The translations under genes and the position numbers were made by a program. A stretch of 64,000 nt of DNA, from the NCBI GenBank assembly GCA_944323155.1, contig CALURL010000011.1, positions 1 through 64,000 on the forward strand, written 5' to 3'. Under the pieces are notes generated by a model. It made no database searches, had not been told where the DNA came from, and saw only the letters and a list, made by a program, of their open reading frames with translations. This document shows, in pieces, positions 32,441 through 41,048 of the stretch (positions within the stretch are counted from its first letter, which is position 1; every line of letters starts with the position of its first letter). The stretch is from Candidatus Gastranaerophilales bacterium. GTDB taxonomy: Bacteria > Cyanobacteriota > Vampirovibrionia > Gastranaerophilales > Gastranaerophilaceae.

Positions 32441-33775
32441 TTATTTGCCTATACAGAAATGGTCAAAAATATTATTTAGAATATCGTCTGTAATAACTTC
32501 TCCTGTTATTTCATCTAAAAATAACAAAGCTGATTTCAAATCAATTGAGATTAAATCCTGCAGTTGGTGAATTTTTGCGGCTTCAAGTGCCTGAGTAAGG
32601 CTTTCTCTGCATTTGACAAGGCAATCCTGCTGGCGGTTGTTGGTGATGAATTCTGTATCTTCTAAAGAAAAATTATATGCAGCCTGTTTTATTTTTTCTT
32701 TTAATTCTTCAAGGCCTTCTTTAGTCTGCGTTGAAAGGTAGAAAATGTCATTTTTTCTTTCTTTTATCAAATCGCATTTATTTGCAATAATGATATGATT
32801 TTTGTCTTTGATCAAGTCGAGAATAGCCTTATCTTCGTTGTCCATTCCTTTCGCGGCGTCATAAAGGAATAGAACTAAATCTGCTTCATCTGCAGATTGT
32901 TTTGAATATTCAATTCCAATTTCTTCAACTTTACCGACTTCTTTGTTGTCTCTAATTCCTGCTGTATCTATGAGAGTAATTGCCACATCCCAATCAAGGG
33001 TTTCTTTCAGGACGTCCCTTGTCGTTCCTGCGATGTCTGTAACAATTGCACGCTCTACATTCAAAAGTGTATTAAAAAGTGATGATTTGCCGGCGTTAGG
33101 TTTGCCGACAATTGCAATTTTTATTCCCTGACGCTGGACATTTGAAGCTTTTGCTGAGGCAAGAATTGTGTTTATTTTATTTAAAGCCTTTTCAAATTCT
33201 TCAATTAAGTATTCATATTCAGGCTCTGCGACATCTTCCGGAAAATCAATTCCTGCAACGATTTTTGACAAAACATTAAAGATATCTTCTCTAATTTCTT
33301 TAATTTTTTTACCTAGAACTCCTGATAAATTTTTTGCAGATTTTTTTGCGAAATTCTGTGTTTTTGCATGAATTAAATCTGCAACAGCTTCTGCCTGCGA
33401 TAAATCCATTTTTTTATTAAGAAAAGCACGTTTTGTAAATTCTCCGCGTTCTGCAGTTCTTGCACCGTTTTTTAGGATTAACTCAAGAATGTTTCTGACA
33501 ACATTAATCCCACCGTGGCAGTGAATTTCAATTACATCTTCTCCTGTGTAGCTGTTTGGTTTTTTGAAGGGAAGAACAATAACTTCATCAATTTCTTTGT
33601 CGCAGTCCAAAATCCAGCCGTGAGAAATTTTTCCAGCTTCAAGATTGTGTTTAGAATAAATTTTGTCAATAATTTTAAAACTGTCATCTCCGGATATACG
33701 GATTACTCCGACCCCGCCTGTTCCGATTGGTGTTGCAATTGCAGCTATTGTATCAAATTCCTGTATAATATTCAT
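32441..33775 (-). CDS. mnmE: tRNA modification GTPase MnmE
   Basis: With MnmG it installs the cmnm5 group on wobble uridine 34 of tRNAs. From the ATG at 33775 it has 444 residues: an N-terminal formyl-THF-binding domain beginning DTIAAIATPIGTGGVGVIRISG, a GTPase domain with GKPNAGKSSLFN and DTAGIRD, and the C-terminal FCIGK with the conserved Cys. The frame extends six codons further, but the TATAAT exactly 6 nt before 33775 and the lack of a Shine-Dalgarno fix this leaderless start. Confidence 0.96.
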   Translation of the reverse strand: MNIIQEFDTIAAIATPIGTGGVGVIRISGDDSFKIIDKIYSKHNLEAGKISHGWILDCDKEIDEVIVLPFKKPNSYTGEDVIEIHCHGGINVVRNILELILKNGARTAERGEFTKRAFLNKKMDLSQAEAVADLIHAKTQNFAKKSAKNLSGVLGKKIKEIREDIFNVLSKIVAGIDFPEDVAEPEYEYLIEEFEKALNKINTILASAKASNVQRQGIKIAIVGKPNAGKSSLFNTLLNVERAIVTDIAGTTRDVLKETLDWDVAITLIDTAGIRDNKEVGKVEEIGIEYSKQSADEADLVLFLYDAAKGMDNEDKAILDLIKDKNHIIIANKCDLIKERKNDIFYLSTQTKEGLEELKEKIKQAAYNFSLEDTEFITNNRQQDCLVKCRESLTQALEAAKIHQLQDLISIDLKSALLFLDEITGEVITDDILNNIFDHFCIGK

Positions 33776-33781
33776 ACAATA

Positions 33782-33787
33782 ATTATA
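33782..33787 (-). promoter_or_regulatory. Leaderless promoter of mnmE
   Basis: TATAAT, then TATTGT, then ATG on the minus strand; exactly 6 nt spacer. It lies immediately behind the terminator of the preceding gene. Confidence 0.65.
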
Positions 33788-33797
33788 CATCAAAAAA

Positions 33798-33825
33798 ACG
33801 GGCTTTTTTAATTAAAAAAGCCCGT
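33798..33825 (-). terminator. Terminator of the 231-residue gene
   Basis: Perfect palindrome with 14-base halves starting ACGGGCTTTTTT; on the minus strand it is followed by seven T. Confidence 0.85.
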
Positions 33826-33832
33826 ACAAATA

Positions 33833-34528
33833 TTATATAAATTCTTTACCAACCTGAATAGCTGCAGCGGCTGCCATTCCATACGGTCCCATAAAACTTA
33901 ATGCAGAAGAGGCAAGGTTTGCATAGTTGTCTAAAGAACTACTGGCACCTTGATTTGCAGCATAAGCTTTTGCATTATAGTCATTCCCGGCTGCGCTGTT
34001 TGAGGAAGCGGCATTCATATAGTTAAGCGCATTATTATATGTGTTATTCTGTATATTGTATAAGAAATTCAAATAATTGTATTGTTGAGTAAGCTCGTTA
34101 TTAACGAGATTGTTACTTTGTGCCATAACATCGTTTGCAAGTGCACTCATTGCATCTGAACGTTTATCTTCAAGTGAACTTAATTCATCCATAAATGCAG
34201 AGTTATCAAAGTTTCCAAAACGTCTTGCAACATCGTTTTGAAGGTCTTTGATGAGCGGAGTGTATGTGTCATTAATAATTTTCATACCGTTTTGAGTGTA
34301 GGCAGAGAGCTGATTGTTTAAATTTTGTCTTGTATTAGCATCAAAAGTATTCAGCTTTGGCAAAGATTCTGCAAAAGAGTTTTGAGCATAATCAAATGCC
34401 TTTTTTTCCGCATCAGACATGTTGTAATTTGTATAAACAGTATTGCCTTTTCTGTATGAAGACGCTTTTTCTTGCCCGTTTAATGTCACAGATCCGCCGG
34501 AGTAGGCAGGGTAACTTGATTTTCCCAT
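33833..34528 (-). CDS. Unknown Ala/Asn-rich helical protein (231 aa)
   Basis: No family recognised. Shine-Dalgarno AGAAAGGAC and a strong terminator show a single-gene unit. The N-terminus MGKSSYPAYSGGSVTLNG is Gly/Ser-rich. Residues 40-170 are a long helix (EKKAFDYAQNSFAESL, LNNELTQQYNYLNFLYNI), and residues 175-228 are Ala/Ser-rich with a short hydrophobic Gly/Ala segment (SFMGPYGMAAAAAIQVG). This composition recalls phage internal-virion or DNA-ejection proteins, but no phage genes surround it. Confidence 0.6.
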   Translation of the reverse strand: MGKSSYPAYSGGSVTLNGQEKASSYRKGNTVYTNYNMSDAEKKAFDYAQNSFAESLPKLNTFDANTRQNLNNQLSAYTQNGMKIINDTYTPLIKDLQNDVARRFGNFDNSAFMDELSSLEDKRSDAMSALANDVMAQSNNLVNNELTQQYNYLNFLYNIQNNTYNNALNYMNAASSNSAAGNDYNAKAYAANQGASSSLDNYANLASSALSFMGPYGMAAAAAIQVGKEFI

Positions 34529-34647
34529 AAATTGTCCTTTCTTGATTTTTTATCAAAACAGGGACAAAAATTTAATGAATTTAATAAAGCGTTATTTTTA
34601 TTATAACATATGTTCGCAAAATCTGTAAAGTTTCAGTTTGTTTAGAG

Positions 34648-34653
34648 TATAAT
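34648..34653 (+). promoter_or_regulatory. Leaderless promoter of TPR gene 1
   Basis: TATAAT, then ATTTGT, then ATG at 34660; exactly 6 nt spacer, no Shine-Dalgarno. Confidence 0.6.
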
Positions 34654-34659
34654 ATTTGT

Positions 34660-36423
34660 ATGAGTGAGATGAATTTAGATAATATAAATCAGTTAATAGC
34701 TGATAAAAAGTTTACGGAAGCTAAAAAAGAATTACAAAAATATTTGGATAATGATGAAAAGAACGTAGAAGCTTTGAAATTACTCGGGCTTTGTCATGTT
34801 AACCTTAATGAATTTAAGGAAGGTAAAAGCGTTTTTGAAACGGTTGTTAAATATAAAGATGACGCCTCAAGCTGGTTTTATCTTGCAAATTGTTATGACA
34901 ATCTGGAAGATTTTCTTCATGCAATACCTGCGTATGAGGAAGTTATAAGATTGCGCGAAAACTATATTGACGCTTATAAAAATTTGGCAATTGTGTATGT
35001 TAAAAACAAAGAACCACAAAAAGCTGTTGATTTGTGTAAAAAAGCTTTAGAATTTGAACAACAGGATTATACGCTCTACTATATAGTCGGAACTGCCTAT
35101 ATGTCTATGAAAAAGTTTGAGGAAAGTGTTTTTTATCTGGAAAAAGCGCTTGAACTTAATCCTGAGCACTCTCAGCTTTATAATAACCTTGGAACATCCT
35201 ATGTTACTATAGGCAATCTTGAAAAAGCTTACGAAAACTTTATAAAAGCAAGTGAGCTTGATCCTGATAATTCTATTACATACTATAATATAGCTTCAGT
35301 ATTGCAGCTTCAAAATAAACATGAAGAGGCTTGCAAATTTTTTGAAAAAGCTTATCTAATTGAACCTCAGGACAGCTATATGGTTGCTCTTGCACTTTCT
35401 GAAGTTAAATCAAAACAGTTTGAAAAAGCTATAAAGCATTACAAACTTTTGATTTCGCATCATCCTGAAAAGCCTAATTTTCAATATAATCTTGCCTGCT
35501 GCTATGAAATGACAGGTGAATATACTTATGCAATTGGAATTCTGGCACATCTTGTTATGCTTAATCCAAAGTCAACATCTATGGCTCAAAAACTTGCAAG
35601 TCTTTATATGAAGATTAACCAGCCGTTAAATGCAAAAGAAATTTATGAAAAGATAATTCTTGCAGGAACAGTGTCATTTGAGGTTTATTATACATTCGCT
35701 CAAATTTGCGCTAAGACTGGCGATATGGACAAGGCTGAAAAAATTCTTAAAAAAGTTATTGAGCTTAAACCAGAATTCGCACTTGCACATAAAGATCTCG
35801 GTGTAATTTATTTAGGTAAGCGTCTTTTTGATTACGCAGAAGATGAATTTAAAAAAGCTCTTGAATATGCACCTGATGATTTTTCAATTCTTTTTGAATA
35901 TGCTAATTATCTTCATGCAACAACTAACTTTAAAGGAGCTGACGAATATTATCAAAAGGCTCTTGAAAAGGAACCTGATGATGTTGATGCTCTTGGATTT
36001 TCTGCGTTAAATAAAATTCAATTGAAGGATTTTGAAAAAGGTTTTGAGCAGGTCGAAAAAGCAATGAAATTGAACCCTCATATGAGTTTTCTTCAGTATA
36101 TAGCCGGAAAACTTAAATTTATGATGGGAGACTTTGAAAACGCAAAATATTATCTGATTAAGTCTTATGAAACAGAAAAAACTCACGACGCCGAAAATCT
36201 ATTGGGATTATGCTACTTTGAACTCGGAAATTATGAGCAGGCAAATCAGATTTTTGAAAGCATGTTAAAGGAAAATCCATTAAATGTAAATCTTCTTTTA
36301 AGCAGTGCAAGATGTTATGAAAAATTAGGCAATAACGACAAAGTGTTAGAACTTTGTGACAAAATTACAGAAGCATTTCCTGAGTGTGAAGAGGCACAGG
36401 AAATGATAAGGCGTGTTTCATAA
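34660..36423 (+). CDS. Tetratricopeptide repeat protein 1 (cytoplasmic)
   Basis: A 587-residue protein built almost wholly of TPR units (about 15), for example EKALELNPEHSQLYNNLGTSYV and KKALEYAPDDFSILFEYANYL. It has no signal peptide, so it is expected in the cytoplasm as a scaffold for protein complexes. The partner is unknown. The start depends on a leaderless promoter. A hairpin at 36446-36473 follows. A second, exported TPR protein lies 2 kb downstream. Confidence 0.85.
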   Translation: MSEMNLDNINQLIADKKFTEAKKELQKYLDNDEKNVEALKLLGLCHVNLNEFKEGKSVFETVVKYKDDASSWFYLANCYDNLEDFLHAIPAYEEVIRLRENYIDAYKNLAIVYVKNKEPQKAVDLCKKALEFEQQDYTLYYIVGTAYMSMKKFEESVFYLEKALELNPEHSQLYNNLGTSYVTIGNLEKAYENFIKASELDPDNSITYYNIASVLQLQNKHEEACKFFEKAYLIEPQDSYMVALALSEVKSKQFEKAIKHYKLLISHHPEKPNFQYNLACCYEMTGEYTYAIGILAHLVMLNPKSTSMAQKLASLYMKINQPLNAKEIYEKIILAGTVSFEVYYTFAQICAKTGDMDKAEKILKKVIELKPEFALAHKDLGVIYLGKRLFDYAEDEFKKALEYAPDDFSILFEYANYLHATTNFKGADEYYQKALEKEPDDVDALGFSALNKIQLKDFEKGFEQVEKAMKLNPHMSFLQYIAGKLKFMMGDFENAKYYLIKSYETEKTHDAENLLGLCYFELGNYEQANQIFESMLKENPLNVNLLLSSARCYEKLGNNDKVLELCDKITEAFPECEEAQEMIRRVS

Positions 36424-36445
36424 CAAAAGATAATTTAAACAGCAC

Positions 36446-36473
36446 AAAAACCGGCCTTCTAAGAGGGTCGGTT
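36446..36473 (-). terminator. Terminator of the 53-residue gene
   Basis: Minus-strand hairpin AACCGACC/GGCCGGTT followed by TTTTT. It lies about 40 nt after the stop of the small minus-strand gene; the plus-strand side lacks a T-run. Confidence 0.65.
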
Positions 36474-36513
36474 AAGTGTTAAAATTTCAAATTTTAATCT
36501 CTGATATCCTAAA

Positions 36514-36675
36514 CTATATAAGACCTAAAACTTTTCTGTACCAGGTGAAAGTTTCTAATTCAACACCGTTGAAAGTTGTTTTCATGCATTGGTTCTTTAA
36601 ATAGTTTTCGAATTCATCGTTAAATTTTGATTTAACCCTTTTTGCTTTTGTTGCTTTTGATGCTAATACTGTCAT
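36514..36675 (-). CDS. Small basic protein (53 aa)
   Basis: Too short for usual gene calling but well supported. Its parts are an extended -10 (TG-T-TATAAT, 36743-36751), a leader of about 60 nt, Shine-Dalgarno GGAGAAGG, ATG at 36675, stop at 36514, and a T-tailed hairpin after it. The protein starts MTVLASKATKAKRVKSKFN (basic, seven Lys/Arg in the first 20) and continues into an amphipathic segment with one Cys and a Trp (ETFTWYRKVLGLI). Nucleic-acid or membrane binding is possible; no family is known to me. It occupies the 429-bp gap between its neighbours. Confidence 0.7.
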   Translation of the reverse strand: MTVLASKATKAKRVKSKFNDEFENYLKNQCMKTTFNGVELETFTWYRKVLGLI

Positions 36676-36742
36676 AGACCTTCTCCTTTTTGATTCCGCG
36701 TTTCCATTAGTAATACATTAGTGCCCCATATATCTTGTTTAA

Positions 36743-36751
36743 ATTATAACA
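36743..36751 (-). promoter_or_regulatory. Extended -10 promoter of the 53-residue gene
   Basis: TG-T-TATAAT on the minus strand, about 68 nt before the ATG. Confidence 0.55.
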
Positions 36752-36852
36752 TTTCTGGTTATGTTTTTGTACCATTCTTAAGAATTAATACCCTCAAAAT
36801 TAAACCATAATAAGTGTTTCCGCAGTTAAGTTTTATGAAGTTGATTGTTTAT

Positions 36853-37497
36853 TTAAAAATTATTATACTTTATAGCTAATGCTAGATAATCTGCGGGATG
36901 TTTAATATCTCCTGCCGGGAGATGTGAATATGATTTTTGAATTCTTTTTATAAGCCTGTAAGGATTTTTATCAAAATAGATATCTGAATACATTGTTACT
37001 CCGTTTTTAACAATGTTTTCTTGGGCAGAATTGTAAATGTTCGGATATTTTTTCTCATAAGTCCTGTGAGCCATTGCGTTAAGAGCCAGACAGTTGATTT
37101 CTTCCTGTATTGAACTGTCGCCGTCATTATCTTTTGCATGACCTGCTTCATGCAAAATTGCCTCTGATATTGCGAGAATTACTGCTTTGTTTCTGTTATT
37201 CTTGTAAATTTTGTTGATATTAATAGATTTTTCGTTTATGTCCCACTGCGCATGAATATCGTTTGACGGAAGTTTTGCAAACTGAATTTTTATGCCGGAA
37301 TTTTTTATAAAATCATAAGCTTCTTTCCCGTTTTTAAATGGCGGTTTAGCTCCATGTCTTTTTATAAAATTTTTATCATCATTTGAAAATTCCAGATTTC
37401 TTAGTTCTTCCACGGCAAGATTGATTGTGTCAGGCGATTTCCTGAAATTTATTTTATAGGATGTAGAATTTATAGCATGTGGACAAACTTTTATCAT
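36853..37497 (-). CDS. Putative zinc metalloprotease with HEAGH motif (214 aa)
   Basis: Residues near 117-121 read AILHEAGHAKDNDGD: an HExxH zincin motif, with SIQEEINCLALNA after it offering the third ligand glutamate. N-terminal residues contain YKINFRKSPD, another Asn-Phe motif of the sort shared by several unknowns here. No signal peptide. The ATG at 37497 lies behind TG-A-TATTAT with a 7-nt gap and no Shine-Dalgarno, so it is probably leaderless. Divergent from the methyltransferase gene 57 bp away. The substrate is unknown. Confidence 0.7.
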   Translation of the reverse strand: MIKVCPHAINSTSYKINFRKSPDTINLAVEELRNLEFSNDDKNFIKRHGAKPPFKNGKEAYDFIKNSGIKIQFAKLPSNDIHAQWDINEKSININKIYKNNRNKAVILAISEAILHEAGHAKDNDGDSSIQEEINCLALNAMAHRTYEKKYPNIYNSAQENIVKNGVTMYSDIYFDKNPYRLIKRIQKSYSHLPAGDIKHPADYLALAIKYNNF

Positions 37498-37504
37498 CAA
37501 GATA

Positions 37505-37513
37505 ATAATATCA
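37505..37513 (-). promoter_or_regulatory. Near-leaderless extended -10 promoter of the metalloprotease gene
   Basis: TG-A-TATTAT followed by 7 nt and ATG on the minus strand. Confidence 0.5.
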
Positions 37514-37539
37514 TGTTTTAGGTTAAATTTGAATATTCG

Positions 37540-37548
37540 TGTTAGAAT
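37540..37548 (+). promoter_or_regulatory. Leaderless extended -10 promoter of methyltransferase gene
   Basis: TG-T-TAGAAT, six T, then ATG at 37555. Spacer exactly 6 nt, no Shine-Dalgarno. Confidence 0.6.
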
Positions 37549-37554
37549 TTTTTT

Positions 37555-38475
37555 ATGATTTTAATTGGTGAAAATATTCATATTATTTCAAAAACCGTGC
37601 GGGATGCACTTGTAAAGCGTGATGAGAACTTCTTAATAGAACTTATAAATATCCAAAAGAATATGGATTATCTTGATTTGAATATAGGGCCTGCAAAGGG
37701 GGAGCTTCAAGGTGTTATGCCTTGGCTAACCAGTTTAGTTGAAGAGAATTGCGGGCTTGGAATTTCTTTTGATACAACGAATGTTGAGGAGATGAAAACA
37801 GGGCTTGCTGTTTGTAAAAAATCTGAAAACGCTTTTATTAATAGTACTTCAAAAGATGAAGAACGTTTAGAAGTTCTTACGGATTTGGCGGTTGAATACG
37901 GTTGTAATTTAATAGCGCTTACATTGAGCAGGGAGACAGGTATTCCAAAAACTTCAGATGGCAGATTAGAAATTGCATTTGAGATTTATGAAAAGTGTAT
38001 TGAAAAAGGGATTAATACGGAAAAATTGTATTTTGACCCTTTGATATTGCCTCTGTGTGTAGAACAATCACAAGCTTTAGAGGCGCTCCATACAATTCAG
38101 ATGGTAAAAGAAAGTTTTGAGCCGCCTGTTAAAACTGTTATCGGCTTATCAAACATTTCAAACGGCTGTCCTGCGGATTTGAGACCTTTAATAAACAGGG
38201 TATACGGAGTTCTTGCATATGGTGCCGGGCTTGATGCTGCGATTATTGACGCAAAAGATTGTGAGCTTGTGAGAATTTTTAGAATGCTTGAAACTTCAAG
38301 ACCAGAAAAATCGGAAGATGAATTGTATATCCGCTTAGCAAATATGATAAAAGAGTTTTCTGATATTGAAGATATTGAATTCAACACAAATTCGTATGAG
38401 GAACAGCGGATTTTAAAATGTGCTCAAATTATTTTGAATAAAAAAATCTATTCCCACAGCTTTACACAAATTTAG
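37555..38475 (+). CDS. Pterin-binding methyltransferase (AcsE/MeTr-like)
   Basis: A 306-residue TIM-barrel protein of the dihydropteroate synthase/methyl-THF transferase family. GENIHIIS opens the barrel, DYLDLNIGPAKGE (38-50), SFDTTN, FINSTS and VIGLSNISNGCP match the methyltetrahydrofolate:corrinoid methyltransferase. It would move a methyl group between tetrahydrofolate and a corrinoid protein. No corrinoid protein, CODH/ACS or metH fragment lies nearby, so its partner is elsewhere. Acetogenesis cannot be concluded. Confidence 0.8.
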   Translation: MILIGENIHIISKTVRDALVKRDENFLIELINIQKNMDYLDLNIGPAKGELQGVMPWLTSLVEENCGLGISFDTTNVEEMKTGLAVCKKSENAFINSTSKDEERLEVLTDLAVEYGCNLIALTLSRETGIPKTSDGRLEIAFEIYEKCIEKGINTEKLYFDPLILPLCVEQSQALEALHTIQMVKESFEPPVKTVIGLSNISNGCPADLRPLINRVYGVLAYGAGLDAAIIDAKDCELVRIFRMLETSRPEKSEDELYIRLANMIKEFSDIEDIEFNTNSYEEQRILKCAQIILNKKIYSHSFTQI

Positions 38476-38480
38476 TTTTT

Positions 38481-38489
38481 TGTTAGAAT
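38481..38489 (+). promoter_or_regulatory. Extended -10 promoter of TPR gene 2
   Basis: TG-T-TAGAAT, the same sequence as at 37540, about 25 nt before the ATG at 38514. It predicts a leader of about 18 nt with only a weak AGG. Confidence 0.4.
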
Positions 38490-38513
38490 GTTGTTGTATA
38501 GGTTTTATAGTAT

Positions 38514-40565
38514 ATGGGTATCAAAAAAATTAAAAAACAACTAATTTTATCGGCATTATTTTCATTAGTATTAACAGGTCTTCCAGCAAGCAGTGCTATG
38601 ACTCCGGAAGCGAATACATTATATCAGCAGGCTTGTTCTGCTGAATATCAGCAGGATTACAAAACCGCAGAGGCAAAGTTAATTCAGGCTTTGAATATTG
38701 CCAAAGATGATCCTATGCTTATGACAAAACTCGCCGGAATATATAGTGATACGGATCAATATGATAAGGCTTTGGAAATTTATAATAAAGTACTTCAAAT
38801 CCGTCCGGATGATGCATTTGTTTATATTAGCGTAGGCAGTATTTATGAAAATCAGGGGAAATATATAGAAGCTTTACAGGCATACAACAAAGCTATGGAA
38901 ATTTTCCCGAATTATAAATATAATTTTTTGAATATCGCAAATGTACAGTATCAGTTAAGAGATTACAAATCTGCAATAGAGAATTACAATCAATTTTTAT
39001 CAACCTATGCACAACACTGGGAAGCAAGAGAAAATCTTGCTAATTCATATCTGGCAAATAGTGATTTTGAAAAAGCTGTTAGTGAATATGATATTTTGTA
39101 TTCAAAAAATACTGCAGCCTTTAAAGATTTTGCAAATTACGGGCTTGCGTTATTCGAAACTAAAAAATACGATAAAGCGGCTGAAATGCTTGAAAGAGCT
39201 GTTGCAAATGATCCTGATAACACATCGGCTCATGTTTCGCTTGCCCTGTCATATCAGCAATTAGAAAAAAATGATCTTGCACTTGCCCAGTATGACGAGG
39301 TTTTTAAACAAGCTCCAAATTTATATTCAATAAGGCTTGATTATGGAAATCTTCTTGCAGATTTAGGCAGAAATGATGATGCTGTAGCAAGTTACAAACT
39401 GTATATTGAACATTATCCAAAAGATGCACGCGGTTATCAAAATCTTGGTATAGTTTATAAAAGACAGAAAAATTTTGATAGTGCAATTGAAAATTTTGAA
39501 AAAACATTAATTCTTCAAGCAGGAAAGAAAAACTTGCCTGTTATGCAGGATTTGGCAGAATGTTATCATCTGAAAAAAGATTATCCTAATGCTTTGAAAT
39601 ATTACAATGCTGTTTTGGCAAGCAAGCCGAATGATTATGATTTGAAACTAAATAAAGCACTGGTTTTACATGCTATGAAGGATTATAACGAAGCTATTGC
39701 TTTATATACGGACTTGTTGAAAACAAAAGAAAGCGAATCTGTTCAGAATAACTTAACTTCTGCATTAATCGCTCAAGGGTATGTATTTTTTGATGAACAA
39801 AATTACTCTCTGGCAACCGGATGTTTTGAACGTGCTATAGAACGCAAGACAAAAGACAGCGGGGCTTATTTCGGGCTTGCAAAATCTTATAGAGCCTGCG
39901 GCATGAACGACAAAGCAGCAGAGTTTTATGAAAAAGCTATTTCTATGGCGCCGGAAAAGAAAGAGTACAGCGCAGAATATACCGAATTTATTGCAAGTTC
40001 TTACAAGCCTGATGTCACAACAAATTCTACGGATGTAAAAGGTATTTCAGAAGTTAAACTTTCTATGGAAGAAACTCCGGATGCAGCTGAAAAAGCTAAC
40101 CTTGAACATAACAAGAATTTGATAGCTATCGGTGATGAAAATTACAAGAAGAAAAATTATGATGTTGCAATAAAAAATTATCAAGACGCTTTACAAATAA
40201 ATCCGAATGATGCAGAAACACTTTTAAAACTCGGAAATATTTACAAAATGCGCGATGACAACACAAACGCCCAAAATTTTTATAAAAAAGCAGTTGTTGT
40301 AAATCCTAATTATGCAGACGGCTGGTTTAATCTTGGCCTTGTGTATGCGAATACAAATAATCTTTCCGGTGCAAAAGAGTCGTTTCACAGAGTTATAACT
40401 CTTGATCCTAATTACGGCTATGCATACTATGCGCTTGCCATAGCTTATGAACAGGACGGAAACAAACAGGAAGCTATTAAAAATTACAAAATCTTTTTAG
40501 TGCATAACAAAGACGCTGCAACAGCAAACGTTGTTCAAGATAGAATTAAAGAGTTGTCAAAATAA
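38514..40565 (+). CDS. Exported tetratricopeptide repeat protein 2
   Basis: A 683-residue protein. The N-terminal Lys-rich stretch and hydrophobic core (KKQLILSALFSLVLTGLPASSA, about residues 7-28) form a signal peptide; the rest is TPR arrays in two blocks (about 30-480 and 540-680), joined by a linker (VTTNSTDVKGISEVKLS). Expected in the periplasm or at the outer membrane as an assembly scaffold. It is followed after 3 bp by a lipoprotein gene, so the two products probably act together. Confidence 0.85.
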   Translation: MGIKKIKKQLILSALFSLVLTGLPASSAMTPEANTLYQQACSAEYQQDYKTAEAKLIQALNIAKDDPMLMTKLAGIYSDTDQYDKALEIYNKVLQIRPDDAFVYISVGSIYENQGKYIEALQAYNKAMEIFPNYKYNFLNIANVQYQLRDYKSAIENYNQFLSTYAQHWEARENLANSYLANSDFEKAVSEYDILYSKNTAAFKDFANYGLALFETKKYDKAAEMLERAVANDPDNTSAHVSLALSYQQLEKNDLALAQYDEVFKQAPNLYSIRLDYGNLLADLGRNDDAVASYKLYIEHYPKDARGYQNLGIVYKRQKNFDSAIENFEKTLILQAGKKNLPVMQDLAECYHLKKDYPNALKYYNAVLASKPNDYDLKLNKALVLHAMKDYNEAIALYTDLLKTKESESVQNNLTSALIAQGYVFFDEQNYSLATGCFERAIERKTKDSGAYFGLAKSYRACGMNDKAAEFYEKAISMAPEKKEYSAEYTEFIASSYKPDVTTNSTDVKGISEVKLSMEETPDAAEKANLEHNKNLIAIGDENYKKKNYDVAIKNYQDALQINPNDAETLLKLGNIYKMRDDNTNAQNFYKKAVVVNPNYADGWFNLGLVYANTNNLSGAKESFHRVITLDPNYGYAYYALAIAYEQDGNKQEAIKNYKIFLVHNKDAATANVVQDRIKELSK

Positions 40566-40568
40566 TTT

Positions 40569-40979
40569 ATGAAAAAATTCCTTTTAATATTAACCTGTTT
40601 ATTTATAATGCTTTCAACAAGCGCATGTTCTGACAGGGCTGGAATTCTATTCAACCAGAATCCAATAACTGAAAAAAATGTTCTTGATAATTCGTCTGTG
40701 TTTTATCCAGGAAGAAGAATTTATTATTTGATATTGCTTCCGAAAAAAGTTCATTCGCGCTATCTTTATATTCAGGTTGTAAAAAAAGATAATGATTACG
40801 GCCGGCTGGGTTATACTCTGTACTGGACTAAAAATATACGCCTGAAAGATGAAGAAGTCAATTATTTTACCGATTATTTTGTAATAGGTGAGGAAGGATA
40901 TTATATTATGCAGGTGTATTCAAAGGATAAGCCGACAAAAAAGCTTGCAGTATCTGAATTTTACGTACAAAATCCTTAA
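40569..40979 (+). CDS. Small lipoprotein (136 aa)
   Basis: MKKFLLILTCLFIMLSTSAC is a lipoprotein signal with the acylated cysteine at residue 20. The mature part is beta-rich (YLYIQVVKKDNDYGRLGYTLYW, YYIMQVYSKDKPTKKLAVSEFYV), like a small Ig-type or PDZ-less envelope domain. The family is not recognised. It is co-transcribed with the exported TPR protein (3-bp gap) and may be its membrane anchor or partner. Confidence 0.8.
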   Translation: MKKFLLILTCLFIMLSTSACSDRAGILFNQNPITEKNVLDNSSVFYPGRRIYYLILLPKKVHSRYLYIQVVKKDNDYGRLGYTLYWTKNIRLKDEEVNYFTDYFVIGEEGYYIMQVYSKDKPTKKLAVSEFYVQNP

Positions 40980-41048
40980 TTGACACAAATAAAGATTTAT
41001 GTAATGATAACATTCAAAGGGATTTAAAAACAAAAAGAGATTTGTATT

